The notes: generated by a model not told the origin, from the letters alone. A DNA stretch of 64,000 nt from Lineus longissimus (GCF_910592395.1 NC_088308.1:4526001-4590000), one strand, 5' to 3'. Positions 11,256 to 35,984 are shown, numbered from the stretch's first letter. Translations and numbers: made by a program.

Positions 11256-13891
11256 ATGGCATTGCCCCCGTTGCCACCGGGATTGAAACCACTGCATCAC
11301 CAGGTTGCAGGACATAAATATGGAGAAGGAAAAACCGGTTTAGGTGAGATATAGACTACATTGTACATATAGAGTGCTTCAGCTAGAGCCTTTTCACAAT
11401 TTTTTGTTATTGCCCTGTCTCCTTATCAGTGGCCAATGCATAAGCCTTTTTCATTTAAAGAAAGGTACTGTGCCCTGCTGCCTTTTCACTCAGACATTGC
11501 CCTTTTCTGTCCCACCCTTTCAATTTCAGATTTGTATTTGTAGTCTAACTTTAGTAAATAATATGTAGTAATTGTATAGCTCTGAACATCTCTTTGTTTA
11601 AATCATTGATACATCAATAGTTCACAATTCATTGCTTACAATCTGCATTTAGCCTGAACTGATGACACTTTTCAAATAGTAATTGCTTGTATTTGGGCCA
11701 ACCGATGCCAGTTGAGATCGAATCAGTGTTATTCAAATAATACATTGATCAGATATGAACCCTGGCCTAAATCTATAGGCCTAGTATAGACTAAAGTAAT
11801 GTGAAAGATAAGTTTTCTGTTGACCAGTGCTGTTGTTTTGGACATCTCATAATTACAATCACGGCACAGAATTAAGCCTACATGTTTGCTATGTCAGCTA
11901 TAGATAGACCTGTTAAATCTAACAGCACATTTATCTCAAAAGTTAGTTTGAACAACCTTGTCCTCATAATTAAATATACGCTATGATGTCCTTGAATATC
12001 TTGTCGTGAAAAAATTGAGTCTTATTACAATTTACATGAGTTTATAAAAAGGCCTGCCTATTATTCGTACCAGCTGAATGTGGATAATTTATTGACATAC
12101 GGGGGAAAACATCCAACACCATTCCAAACTAACATTTCGCTTTATTTCAACTTCTTTATGGTAATATCTACAATGATTATATCAGTCAAAATAATGTTGT
12201 AGATGTGCACTTCTAAAATGATGGTACATCAAACACAAAGCAATTGCCGCCCTGTTTCTCGGGTAATGTGTATTAGTTGACATGGATATGGAGATTTAGA
12301 CATCAGGTATTGTCTTGTTTCCACTTCAGGTTGTCTTCAGAGTCCCGATGGGTTGATGCTGAAACCAGTCCAGCGTGCGCCAAAAGGCCCAAGAGAACAA
12401 AGTTTCTATGAAACTATGAACAGTGAGAAAATCCTCTCAGACTCCAGCCTTCTGAAACTCCGGGAATTTTTGCCAAATTACTTTGGAACGTACCAAGACC
12501 ACGACAGTAGGTATTGAGACCAGTCAGTAAATTCTGAGGTGACATCACCTTTCAATTTTTAACACACTTTCTTTCAGATGCATACCCCACTTCTCAAACT
12601 TTAGGTTTGAGCTTTCGATTTGTTTTTCTGCATGATGTGGGGTTTTTAGAAACAGAAAGTGCATAGGAAAAGAATGCTCTGCTTGATAATGAGCCAAAAT
12701 GTAAATCTTTGTTGTCAAAGTTTCTCTCATCATCGTTTGCAGATGTCTACATGAAACTGGAGGACTGTGCGTCCAAGTACAATAAGCCTTGCATCATGGA
12801 TGTCAAAATGGGCGGCATTTTATACCATCCCAAACGGAACGATTTGTCAGAGGCAGACCTGGAGGCGGCGTATAAAAAGTTTCCACCTGGTGTTGAATAT
12901 GGGTACTCTATGTTGGGAATGAGGGTAAGTGGACAGAACATATACAGGGTCAAGTTTGTTTATCATTAATCGTGTCATCCCTATTCAAACGAGGTTCCAC
13001 TGTATTTCAAATACTCAGGAACTTTTCATTTTGTGTTTTCAGACTTATGATCCAAACCTGGGTGACTATGTCGTTTTGGAGAAAAGTTACCTTCGAAAAT
13101 TGCAACATGAGGAGATAATTATTTCTAAAGGTAATACATCGAGTTTTTGAGCTCAGTGTTTTCTACTAACTTTTAAATTTTCTAAACGAATGATATTGTC
13201 AGTAAAATGCTAAGGCAAACTCAAGATCACAATCAGTTCATTTTTGACTATAAAAAAATGCAACATTATTGCACAGTGCCAGTTATCAAGATTACACAAC
13301 AGCACTGGGAACTTGGCATAGATTATTATGTCATATAATGAATCATTCTTGAAATTTCCAGGCTTAGAATCCTTCTTCAACAAATGCGGCCACCGGAGGA
13401 ATGCATTGGTCAAAAGTGCTTTGGATAAAACACAGGAAATACATGATTGGTTTGAAAGACAATCTCAATTGACGTTTTACAGCAGCTCGTTGTTATATGT
13501 TTATGAAGGTGACCCGTCACCGATTGCTAAAGTGCCGAACAGAAATTCTCATAAAAACGGTGATGAGGTATGTAGTGAGAAAGAAAGCTACGACTGTAGC
13601 AGTATTTGCAATAATGGTGATGATGCCACGAAAACAGGTGAGATTTTAATCAACTCAGGAAAGAAAAATGGACACTCCGAAAAGCGTAATAATTGTGTAA
13701 GTAACGGGTTAACTGCTGGTATGGATAAATCCCAGAGTGATATTGCTTCCAATGGTAGTGGTTCTTCCGATGAAATTACGATTAAAATGATTGATTTCAC
13801 TCACACATATTTTGAAAACAAAAAGGATGATAATTATTTGTTAGGTTTACGGACACTGATTAAACATTTCAAAATGATGCTGCAAAAATAA
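11256..13891 (+). CDS. IPMK: Inositol polyphosphate multikinase, complete
   Basis: Phosphorylates inositol tris- and tetrakisphosphates, and PIP2 in animals, mainly in the nucleus. Exons: 11256-11343, 12330-12506, 12743-12924, 13043-13130 and 13362-13891; 1065 bp, 354 aa (human is 416). The N-terminus contains HHQVAGHKYG, the family's opening motif. The inositol-binding signature PCIMDVKMG is at 104-112, preceded by YMKLED. GYSMLGMR, SSSLLYVYEG (219-228) and the metal-binding MIDFTH (321-326) follow in the usual order. Residues 229-320 form a Ser/Asn-rich hydrophilic insert at the same place as the variable insert of vertebrate IPMK. All splice sites are GT-AG and phases close. It is the only gene on the plus strand that I can support, and it is divergent from the P450. 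Confidence 0.93.
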
Positions 13892-14716
13892 ATGAGTGAC
13901 CTGTGGAAGTAGTCACTAAAAAATATGAGGCAATTTTATGGCAAACTGTAAAATGGCCAAAACACATCAAGATTTTTTAGGATTTGGGTAGCTTTTGCAA
14001 AAGTTATATAATCTTGAATTATCATCATCCTATTCTAAATTTGCTATGGCTGTGATGACATTTGTATAACTGGTACGCCACTATGACCTGGAGTGATGAC
14101 TGTTGTACTCAGGTTGTGACCTGATGATCTTGGGCAGTTAGTTGTTAGTTTTTTAGTGCTACTTATTACCGGTCTTTCAGTTTTAGGTGGCAGTAGTCAT
14201 TGAGTTGATTATGTTTCAGTTGGCAGGGGCATATCTATCTTTCTGGTCATCATGGTATGGGGGGTTGGTAAGAGGGGGGCAAAGCTTCAGGAGCAACACT
14301 CCTTGTATTTGGATCTTTGAGACACTTTTCACAGATTGTATCCTCTTGGAATAATTTCCAGCATGCCATTGCCTGGTAAATACCGTACAGAATGTGAGCA
14401 TTTCTCAGAGTAAGTCCATGTGAGTCACGGATTTTCGAATCGGTCGCAAATCAGTGAGGGAATTAACTGCATTATAATAAGATTTTAGATTTCATCCAAA
14501 CCTATGTGTGTATATTTTAAAATAATATTTTGTAATTCTTAGATTGACTGTAGGCTATCATTTCTTCCAGAAAATATTTAGGAGCCAGCCAGTGAGAATG
14601 TTTTAGTGGATTACTGAGCCTTCTTTTCTATGTGATGATACTCTGACTTTACAGTCAGTTCAGTGCATGTACTCTTTATTATACAGCAATTAAAAAACCA
14701 CTTCCATCATGAAAAC

Positions 14717-14722
14717 AATAAA
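14717..14722 (+). promoter_or_regulatory. AATAAA polyadenylation signal, probably IPMK
   Basis: AATAAA is followed within 20-60 bases by a T/GT-rich stretch (about 14741-14780), the usual arrangement of a cleavage site and downstream element. It is 826 bp after the IPMK stop codon. Assignment to IPMK is inference from position. Confidence 0.5.
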
Positions 14723-15696
14723 ATAGATCAAATTGAAAAAAATGTTTTCTGTTCTGTCATTTGTCTTTTGTTTGTCTCAACTACTTGTGTGTTGCTCACC
14801 TGGGCCTGGCTGTCAGAAAGCTTGTTGGCCCGTAAGAACATGACATGTACATCTGAAGCTGGGGGTCCAGTCGTGAGGTGAGGAAATATGCTCACTTAGG
14901 GAACTGGCTCTAGCATGACTTGGCGATGAAGAATTTCTCTAACGAGGGCAAGTAGTGCCCATGTTGTGTAAGTTAGTAGATACACCTATTGGCAACTTTG
15001 TAAAACGTAAATCTGGCCCACCTGGACCCTGTCTCCCTTTAAGGAAAGGCACTGAACAAAATTCCTGCAAATGACGTGTTCTATTTGCATTCAATCCTTG
15101 AAATTGTAATGTCCATGCATACTAGTACATGCAGTTGACCAGTAATTTGTGAGGCCAATGATAGGGGCCAATTCCAAGACCATTTAATTGCCTGCTGGTG
15201 GGTCAGGCTCAAAATGAACTTCGAATGGTATTGCCTCAGCCTGTTGTCTAGAAGCTGAGCAATGTCAATACATTTGGATCAAGATGGTTGGGCTTGGCCT
15301 TCACTGCACATTCCCCCAATCAATTTATAAGCGAGACAATGTATAGGAATCCCAGGCTGTTGCCAAACAACATTCCAAGGACAGAATACAGGTGTGGCCA
15401 AGCCACATGACAGAGAAGATACCTCCCACTGAATACTCATTTTCACCACAGCCACATCGTTTATAAGATTGCACGCTGAATACAAGTCCAATGTGGAAAT
15501 AAATTCACCAAGTCTATAGTTGTATATTCAGCCGCCACCTTGAGACTGTTCTTCCAGATTAATATGTTACAATAAAGTTAACGTCATTGCATCCAGGGCC
15601 ACACGAAGTGTCCAGTGGCATTGTATATTCCCTTTGTAGAACTTTACTAAACAGACCAGTACAAGAACTTTCCTTCCAGATTACATAGTAACAAGA

Positions 15697-15845
15697 GTAT
15701 GGAGGAGAATCCGTCCTTTAAATTACCTTTTGGAGGATAATCCAATATTACCATATGGAAAAGAAAACGTCCTTTAAGTAACAATATGAAAAAGAATCTC
15801 TCCTTGAAGTTTCCATATGGAGGAGAATCTGTCATTGAAGTTGTC
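15697..15845. repeat. Degenerate 31-bp tandem repeat
   Basis: About five diverged units run head to tail. Three clear 31-bp units begin at 15753, 15784 and 15815, each built on ATATGGAGGAGAATCTGTC followed by a variant of CTTTAAGT. Two more diverged units precede them, one shortened to about 25 bp. The array starts 44 bp beyond the stop codon of the 353-aa gene. Confidence 0.6.
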
Positions 15846-15888
15846 TGGTTCTGATGCCCATGCCAAATTAGAGATAAAAGTACCTTCA

Positions 15889-16950
15889 CTACCCGCTACC
15901 CTTGATTTCAGAATATCTCGTGTTCTTTGAAGAGATGGTTTGGCAACATCCACCAGGGCAGCACAACCAGCTGCTTGTCCTCTCAGGTTCTTCCTCCCCA
16001 CAGGACGCAGAAACTTGTTCCTCCATGCTGGCAGAAATTTGCTTCTCCATGCTGTTCATGAAGTGAATGAAATCATCAGAATGTGCTGTCTCACCATCAC
16101 CAACATTTGGGTGTGCACCTCGCTCGCCATCCCCGATATTGGTATACGAGCGCTCATCATTGCCAATTGCCATCAACGGAATGGTCTCCCCCTTTTCGCT
16201 ACTTGGTCTGTCAGTATAACCAGACACATAGCTCGAGATGCCTGATTCTACATCACAATCCAGTTGAAGCGTTGCTGGCTTCTCCGACTGGATGTAATGC
16301 CAGCTGTGGCCGTGTGTTAGAGAACCAGATGGATCCTGGGTTGGTGGAGTGGGGAGTTGTCTCTTCTGATATAGGATCTCCTGGTCCCGGTCACATTCAT
16401 CATCAGCCTCAGCCTCCAAGTAGGACCCGTCTGCACTTCCCCGAGAAAGCAAAGTTGACGTCGAGTATCCCATGTCTGTTCTTGGGTGCCGAAGACTCTC
16501 AACTGGACGACTCTGCGGCTCACGTGTGATTGGCAACTGGTGCACATCTCCCTCCACATATCGTCCCATGTCAGGAACCTCAGGCAGCTTACGCTTACTC
16601 TTAGCCCCACTCTTCTTCTGTAGTATGTGCTTCTTGAAGAATTTCTTGACTCCATGTTTGTGCTTCGGCTGCTCAGTAGGTAGTCTCTTTGGATCCGCAC
16701 CCCTGTTGTCCTCAGGACTGTCCTCTCTCTCTCGAGCATCTCTTTTGACCAGTGCAGATGACTTCGGTGGTGTATCTAACACAATATTGGTCGGAGGAAG
16801 ATCAGTGACAGTCTTCGTCCCCTGCTTAGAGACATGGACTTCAGCCTTGACATTCATTTGATGTTTTTTGACCTTGCTTAGTTTCTCCTCCTCCAACTCG
16901 TGCTCCTTGACGATATCCTTTAGCGACTTCTTTTTTGTTGTATTCATCAT
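15889..16950 (-). CDS. Unrecognised intronless 353-aa charged protein with C-terminal cysteine cluster
   Basis: Not recognised. The frame is open for 354 codons, starts with two Met codons (16950 and 16947) and ends with TAG at 15889. The protein is hydrophilic with no signal peptide or membrane segment. Visible parts: a Lys-rich N-terminus (3-40), a strongly basic block at 96-121 (PKHKHGVKKFFKKHILQKKS and following KSKRK), and a Ser/Thr/Pro-rich middle. Two acidic repeats, NIGDGE (271-276) and NVGDGE (282-287), are preceded by a related AIGNDE (261-266). KQISASMEEQVSAS (303-316) contains an internal near-repeat, and a cysteine cluster LCCPGGCC lies at 329-336 near the C-terminus. The basic block plus cysteines could mean palmitoylated membrane attachment, but that is inference. 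Length and lack of in-frame stops make chance unlikely. A non-coding 5' exon cannot be excluded. Confidence 0.75.
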   Translation of the reverse strand: MMNTTKKKSLKDIVKEHELEEEKLSKVKKHQMNVKAEVHVSKQGTKTVTDLPPTNIVLDTPPKSSALVKRDAREREDSPEDNRGADPKRLPTEQPKHKHGVKKFFKKHILQKKSGAKSKRKLPEVPDMGRYVEGDVHQLPITREPQSRPVESLRHPRTDMGYSTSTLLSRGSADGSYLEAEADDECDRDQEILYQKRQLPTPPTQDPSGSLTHGHSWHYIQSEKPATLQLDCDVESGISSYVSGYTDRPSSEKGETIPLMAIGNDERSYTNIGDGERGAHPNVGDGETAHSDDFIHFMNSMEKQISASMEEQVSASCGEEEPERTSSWLCCPGGCCQTISSKNTRYSEIKGSG

Positions 16951-17787
16951 GTCGAACTGCTACCATTAAACCAACCTCCCTAATGATATCTCTGCTTCAC
17001 AGTGAGTGAAGACAGGTTTGCTTAGAAATGAGCCAAAACAAGTCTGTGTGAAATCCCACCAGAGACAGTCCTGCTTCACCAATAATGTCTCTGCTATTGG
17101 TATTCCTCTTCAGATCAATTCATTATTTGATTTAGCCTTTCCAGAGTTGTAACTAGGACTGTTCGTCTGCCCAGTAGGGTATTACCAGAGCAATATAAGA
17201 ACCTGTCGTAAACCGCCAACTGGACTTTAAAGCTTCATTTAACAACTGAGGAGGACATATAATTCGTCATAATGTCAGTTGACAGACCCACATATCTGAG
17301 CATCATCAGGACTGTCATGCAAGGCTATCACACAGAGCCCTCATCGGAAAGATGATTAAAGCAATCAAGTCTTATATCATCCAGTTTTCAAATACCCAGT
17401 GTTACATATTCACTTCTAGTATCCCCAGTGTTCCTCTGTCATAGGGGTTCACTTTCAATAGACTGACTAAATAGGAACATACCTGAACTGACCATGGGGG
17501 ACAGCCCCATACTAGGAAATTGAAACACCAGAGAATTGAAAACACCAGGGACTGTGAATACCATTCGATTGCTTTAAGAAGGGGAGGGTCTTTTTCAGGA
17601 TGCCTGGATTTTAAGGATAGACACATTTTTGCAGGATTTTCAGGATTCAGAAAAATTCCGAAGGGACAAACAACTGAGTCATTGGGATGTGTCGAAATTG
17701 CTCGTCAGGATACGTGATGGGGCATTTTTATAACGGGGCGTCGCAACACCACCTTTCCCCTTCATTTAAGATTCAGCCTTCACCAAA

Positions 17788-17977
17788 TGTGACCGGTCAC
17801 AGCAAAACCAGGCGCATGTCGCTCTGAGCTTGGCAGCTTGAGACGGACTGTTTGATCAATTCTCTATTGTCTGCCTTTTGTGAAATATGAGCACATCAAT
17901 TTCTTCCATTATCTCCTGGTGTCACTTTGGCTCATCTTCTGTGCGACATGCGCCTGGTTTTGCTGTGACGGGTCACA
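17788..17977. mobile_element. MITE, 190 bp with 35-bp terminal inverted repeats
   Basis: The left end 17788-17822 and right end 17943-17977 are reverse complements with one mismatch in 35. Both termini start TGTGACC, and the outermost 14 bases of the left arm are themselves palindromic (TGTGACCGGTCACA). The 120-bp interior has no reading frame of note. No convincing target-site duplication is seen. Non-autonomous DNA transposon. Confidence 0.75.
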
Positions 17978-18012
17978 AATAAAGAAAAATGCTTCATTTT
18001 ACCTCAATTTCT

Positions 18013-18028
18013 TTTATTTTACTTTATT
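18013..18028 (-). promoter_or_regulatory. Two minus-strand AATAAA poly(A) signals, candidate SEC14L1 transcript end
   Basis: TTTATT on the plus strand at 18013-18018 and 18023-18028 reads as two AATAAA hexamers on the minus strand. They are the first closely paired signals after the 5.5-kb non-coding run downstream of SEC14L1. Single AATAAA hexamers are common in AT-rich DNA, so assignment is tentative. Confidence 0.35.
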
Positions 18029-21000
18029 TACATGATATACAGTATGATACAACCTTGACCAAACCCAAACTGATTAATTGTTGCAACCAAAACAATATGA
18101 GCTGGTCCGGACAACCAGGGCTTAGAAGTTAAAGCAAGTCAAGTAAGGAATCGCCATGTGGGATTAAGTTTACAGTGCAATAGTTGACAGGCTCTAACAC
18201 CCACTGGCTCCTCAGGACGATGCCTCAAAATCAGCAAACCAAGGCCACTAGATAGAGCTTCATGTCAAAAACTTTGCCAAGTTCAAACACTAACATGACT
18301 AACAGGCAATACAAAACAGTCACAGTCACAATCCATTACAATTTACTAATCCACTCTTTCAACTACAAACATATTGCAAGGAGACAAGCCATGAATACAA
18401 TCATGCTCGTTGTAAAACTTCATCCTATCAGTCCCAATTTATGCCCACAACTGACTAATAATTTTGGCCACAGAACGTCAAATTCCTTCGAGTTTGACTA
18501 AATGCAAAAATGTTAAACTTTATCCTGTCAGTTATAACAAGTACAGATGCTTGGTTATAATCATTGGCTCACAACTTACATGTACTAATTTTGGCCGAAT
18601 AGTGTAAAAGTACACTGCGTTCTAAATATCAGAACTCTTTAAAGAAATGCAGTGAAAATTGAAAGGTTGTGTCTCTCTTTTAATTGCACTTTTGAGGACC
18701 CGTTCAAAACATTTTCTAGTTTAAGCACCTTTTGTCTTTTCATAATTTAACAAACAGATTTTAATCCTACAAAACAAACAAACAACACACATCCAAATGT
18801 TTGGTACACTAAGCACAATAAATCAAATTTTTAAACAGAATAGATGTCCATTCTACACTTGCAAATACTTCATGTCCAAATGATAAATTTTGAGAGAAAG
18901 TTACAACTACACGCACTGCACGATGAAAGACCACAATACATATCCACAAATGTATCTAAAACAAATCGTTTCGCTACTACACTGTTACACTAACTAAAGA
19001 CCATTCAAATGATAAAGAAAATTTCCATAAATAGCTTACAGGACAACTCACAAAGCCATCAAGTTTTGACTCAAAATGATAATGATGGTGTCATACTTAA
19101 TAGTGTAGCAGACGACAGGCCTTGCTGCAAACCGATTGGGATTCACAGGACAGGTGTGTAAGCTAACAACATATAAATAAATTAAGTGAACCAAGTGCAG
19201 AAACATTGAAATTATAAATAAATATGCTCTCCTTGTTATTTTTTTACTTTTGTTTGAATCATGTGTACATGTAGTGTATTAGACATGCTGTATACAACAT
19301 AACTCTATAGCCCTAGCCAGAACAGTTGCCAACTGAATATGTACATATTCAGGGCCTACACACAGCCCAAAAAGACTTCAAGCCAAGTCATCTGCAACAT
19401 GTACACAGACAGACTTATTATGAGTAACAAGTTTTTAAGGGTCAAGTCGAGACAGTGTAGGTCAAGATGAGAATGTTCATTTCAATGCCCCTGTTTTTGG
19501 TGTTCATGAATTAGCTTACACACCTGTCCCATACCACATGAGACCTTATCGACTTACATTGACAAGAGACATAGTGAAATCATATCATCATTTTCAATGC
19601 ACTCGGGTGAGATCAGTTAAATAAAACTTAAAACCACACGTAACATTGAACTCGCACGAAACATTGAACTCACACATCACTGTACATGCACCATTGACAA
19701 TTCACTGGACAATACACTTGATACAAATGAATCGAAAAGCACTGGATATCAACAGTGCATGGGACCAATACATCACTAGTAACCGTGAATCTGAAGGAAA
19801 CCTCTATCACAAGAGTGTAACTGAAAATGGAACCTGGGACCTCCGAGGTGACAGGCACTGATGTTTCAACTGCACAACTCAAACAGTCCAGTGTTAGAGG
19901 CTGTGCATTGACCAGATCTCGGTTAATAGATAACAGCACAAAACTCCACCATAAGACATTATATCCTACACTGAACAGCAAAACGTAAACAAAACATTAA
20001 GAAGCAGACAACCAATCAAATATCCTCTTGCAGCAATACAAATAAATACAAAGGAAGTTCAATGACATGGATTATCATGACTGTAACGACATATTTATAA
20101 CACAAACTTTTAAAATCACATAGTCACAAATCATTGAGCTCACAACTGTATATCGGCATGTTACACCTTAGTTCTGTCAATTTGAACATGAGGAATGAAC
20201 GTGATGAAATGCTCGTGTTACCGGTAATTGAAAACACAACATTTTGAGATCATTGCATTGCTGAAGGCAACAGAATTGCCTCTTGTGATTCATATATTAC
20301 AAATACACGAATTGGCATTGATGGTGAAGGTGGGATGGGGTCCAAACGATATGCATGTACACTGTAAACACCAGTTTGATTCAGTCACAGAATGCTGCAG
20401 TAACACGACTGCAAAGGCATTGACAGCACCACACAATCATTTTACAGTCTCCTTCCTTTGAGCTAAAGATGGTTAAGACATTGACAGATGCCAAAGCCTT
20501 CTGTTCATATCACCAATGCACTTTTTTCACCTTTGAAATGGGTTTTTCTCTCTTTAACACACCGTATATATAAAGTCCTCCCTGAATACTGTCCTGTCCA
20601 TTTCATATACATGTACATGTACACCAAGCTGTGCCTGAGAGGAGGTTCCTCAGTGACTAAGAGGTTACTTGCAGTGTAGTCAGATAAAGGCTACTGGAAT
20701 GTTTCCGAGGCACTTGCCACTGATACAACCCCAAGGCAAGCATCATATTAGGCCTAAGTCAGACCTGTATCACATCTATTGAAAAGAATTGCAAAGACAA
20801 GATATAGGGGCTTCTTGCTTTCAATTATTGTTGGTGTAGCCAGACATGAAGATAGTAGGCCTTACCCTTCCTAGGTTCAGCTTGATGCAAAATGATGGAC
20901 TTCATATCAAACAAGTGATATCAAGAATAAATAAAGGCTAGACTTGATCAATTCTTGGTTATGTCTATCTCATCTTGATACCAATTGGTTATGAAGAACT

Positions 21001-23525
21001 ACTGCATTCCTACACAGTTCGTATCACACAGTTCTTGGATTACGGCAGGATGCAAAGATTATATTTTTAGTTATAGTGCAGTATAAAATGCTACTCCTAA
21101 GATCTATGACAACAGGAAGATGCAAGATGAATTGTAAAATGCTCCCGATATATGAAATATTTATTGCTTCCGTGTATAATTAAAGTACATTATGCTGAAT
21201 TTAATAGAAATTAGAATCACTTAGTTTGACATCGCTGGGATCCTGTAATATCAAAGGGAAAAGTTTTGTTGAAATGTTTATATGAAGAAAAAAAACAAGT
21301 CTGAATTATGCCCAAAGTGGGCTTGAAAACAACAAATGCTCGGACGCGAAGTGAAAAAGTTTTCTATACAAGATGTTAAAGGTTAGAAGCATTCGACATC
21401 ATGCTAGGACCCCATAAATGGGAAAACTGAGTGATCGTAACAGTATCCGATTCTTAAATTTTCTGTGAATTCAAATGACAGAAAGTATAGATACCAAGAA
21501 TATGTTTGGTGAGCCAAGTCACACCCCGTGCATGCGAGTGCAAATATGCCACACAGACATGCATGTACCAGAGAAACTCTGGTACCTTGCATTGGAAACG
21601 TAACAAATAAATACTGAAAAATTCATTTCCATGCAAAAACACATGAGTTATGAATCATCAAGAATAAATACTACTGGTATAAGCCTCTAGTTACATAGGG
21701 GCAGATTTAAGCCTGTTGCTAAAGGAAATGAACTTCAAGACTTCACTGAAATGTGCCCACAAGGAACTGCTGTGTTATATCATTATACATTAACATTATG
21801 CTTTCATTCAATATAACTTTGACCTTTGTCAGAGGTAACCTTCAACTTCAAGGTTACTTACACTCAAGGTCATTATCAAAATCCAGCCAAGGGAGACTAT
21901 CATTGAGCAAAATCTGAACTGTGTGGGAAATATTGGTAAATGCTTTACCAGTACACATTGGTTCTGAAAGCTGGGATTATTACAAAAATATTCTCATAAT
22001 ATAAGAACCATCACTCTACATCCAAGATTAGATGAAACAGATATTGCCAAATTTGAGATCTTGATTTCTGAATACCTGGCTATCTGAGTGGCCCTAATTG
22101 CCATGTTCTTTTCAGATAACTAGACATCGAAGTAGATGGATGCAACACACCAAGTCCAATCTCTATGTGCAAATGACAGCTGTTGAGCAATGAGTTCTTA
22201 ACCTTTGATGTGAGTGGTGTTTCTCATGATTTAACTACCTGGACATTACAAGATTCAAGCCAGAGAAAGTGAATGATTACAGTTTGTATATTAGCCTGGT
22301 CCCAGCAGGCTCGTGAAGTAGAGAATCAGAAAATGTTATGAATATACATGAACACAAACAACAAATCAAAAATATATAAGGCGAGCTTATATATTTTTGG
22401 ACAAATGCATAGTACACCATGGCCGGTGTCGGCCTGGTTTGGTTGGGGATCTCACAGATCAATACACCCCAGTGTGAAAGAGATCTCAAGCAAACATGAG
22501 GTAATAACTCTCTTTGACTGGTGGAAGGATTTAGCTACCTACATGTATTAAAAGCGAATCTTGGTTGCATCATTAGAAGCACTCAATCAAGTCGCCTTGT
22601 CCAGCATATTGAAGTGATCATCGATACGACCGACTTGTTGACAATTCAAGATGAGAGACACCAAACCAACCCAGGCAGAAACAGAATGGGTGACTTCAAA
22701 GCTCCTGTCTACACCTGTGTTTACACACTTTGAAGTCACCCAATGTACCTATAAATACATGAATGTAGATCATTATCATATGTAGACCCAGCTACAATAA
22801 TATATAAGATAATAACAAAAACCTCACCACCCAAACTCCTTAAGGATCTCATTTTGATGAACGTTTGTTCCGGTAGCTTGTAGCAGATATTCCCCTGCCA
22901 ACTTTTGGCAGTTTATTTTGAAGATGGTTTCTGAAGAAAATCTTTTCCCAAAAAACTTTTCTTCCAATTGTTTTTAACGGGTCAGGCTGACATAGGAAAG
23001 ACATTGTATAACATTGCCTTTCGCACCCAGAAACTTTCTTGATTGGCATCGTGGATAAGACAATATAAATGCCAAAATATTTGTATGGCATTGAAACAGC
23101 TGACTTGATGTTTTAATAGGAGCACACCAACAATTCAAAATGACTAGAAACAATGATATTGCGAAAACAAACCAAAAGCACATTTTTCACCAGCTCCTGA
23201 TAACTTTTTTAAACTTTTTTAGAGGAAAGAAAAACAAATTTGGCTTTTTATCTTTTATCATGATTTTTTTAGCTAATTTTCGTGCATTGCACCAGGGCAA
23301 AGGTTTTTATTTACTTGAGCTACAAGAAAAAGGTTGAACAATGTAGGCCTTTAAATTCAACTGACATAGCCTTGACTGAACAAAATAACACCTTGAATTG
23401 GTCCTTGATGAAAAGTTCATGATAACTTTGATGTCACACTGCAATAATGACATCCTGAATAGCTGCAACTGCTGCCAGAATCCGCATCACCTCATCTACA
23501 TGGAGCTTGGGCTGGACTTTGATTG

Positions 23526-35515
<11,990 letters not shown>

Positions 35516-35984
35516 TGTACGGTATCCTGAAAACCAAAATTGTGGCACTAAATTGCCAAAAATCGAGTTTATCTCCGACAGAAAGAGCAGTTTCTCATTT
35601 TCCTGAAAATCGGGACCGAACAACAGCTGGCTGTATCACACCGGTCTAATAAAATAGTTCAAAGTAAATTGATAATATGACAAGTTTATGACAAGTCAAA
35701 GTGGAGTTTTTGGATACATACAATATGATAAATAGTAAATAAAGGTAAAAGATAATGAAACGACTTTAGGTTTGAGATTAATAGAAACACTTTTGAAATG
35801 TATTCATACGCAGTCACTAGACTGGTTCCAAACTTTCTCACTAGGGTGCAAGGCGATCGATACGGTAATTTATCGCCGTCTTTGGACCAAAAGTAGAACT
35901 AAACGAAATTGATGGACAATAATGTCCAATATGTTACAATTTGCCTGGCTAAACTCTTAATCATGTCATGTGAAAGCATATTGT

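Larger units (their letters stand above)
13892..15888. other. Convergent spacer between IPMK and the 353-aa gene
   Basis: No exon is recognised. The left part is the IPMK 3' UTR up to a probable poly(A) site near 14740. The right part holds a degenerate tandem repeat (15697-15845) just beyond the stop codon of the minus-strand gene. The remainder is non-coding, with only chance short frames. Confidence 0.55.
16951..23525. other. Long non-coding stretch, 17-23.5 kb
   Basis: No exon is recognised in 6.5 kb. The left end is upstream of the 353-aa gene and holds a MITE at 17788-17977. From about 18000 to 23525 the AT-rich sequence lies directly downstream of the SEC14L1 stop codon. Two AATAAA signals on the minus strand at its far end are consistent with a single 3' UTR of about 5.5 kb. 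Transcription of this whole stretch is inference. Confidence 0.45.

Noticed and set aside
16083-16529. 148-aa plus-strand frame opposite the 353-aa gene, and the 140-aa minus-strand frame at 16317-16739
   Set aside because: Both lie wholly inside the longer 353-aa frame, have compositions typical of antisense or shifted reading (many His, Pro, Arg) and show no domain or start context.
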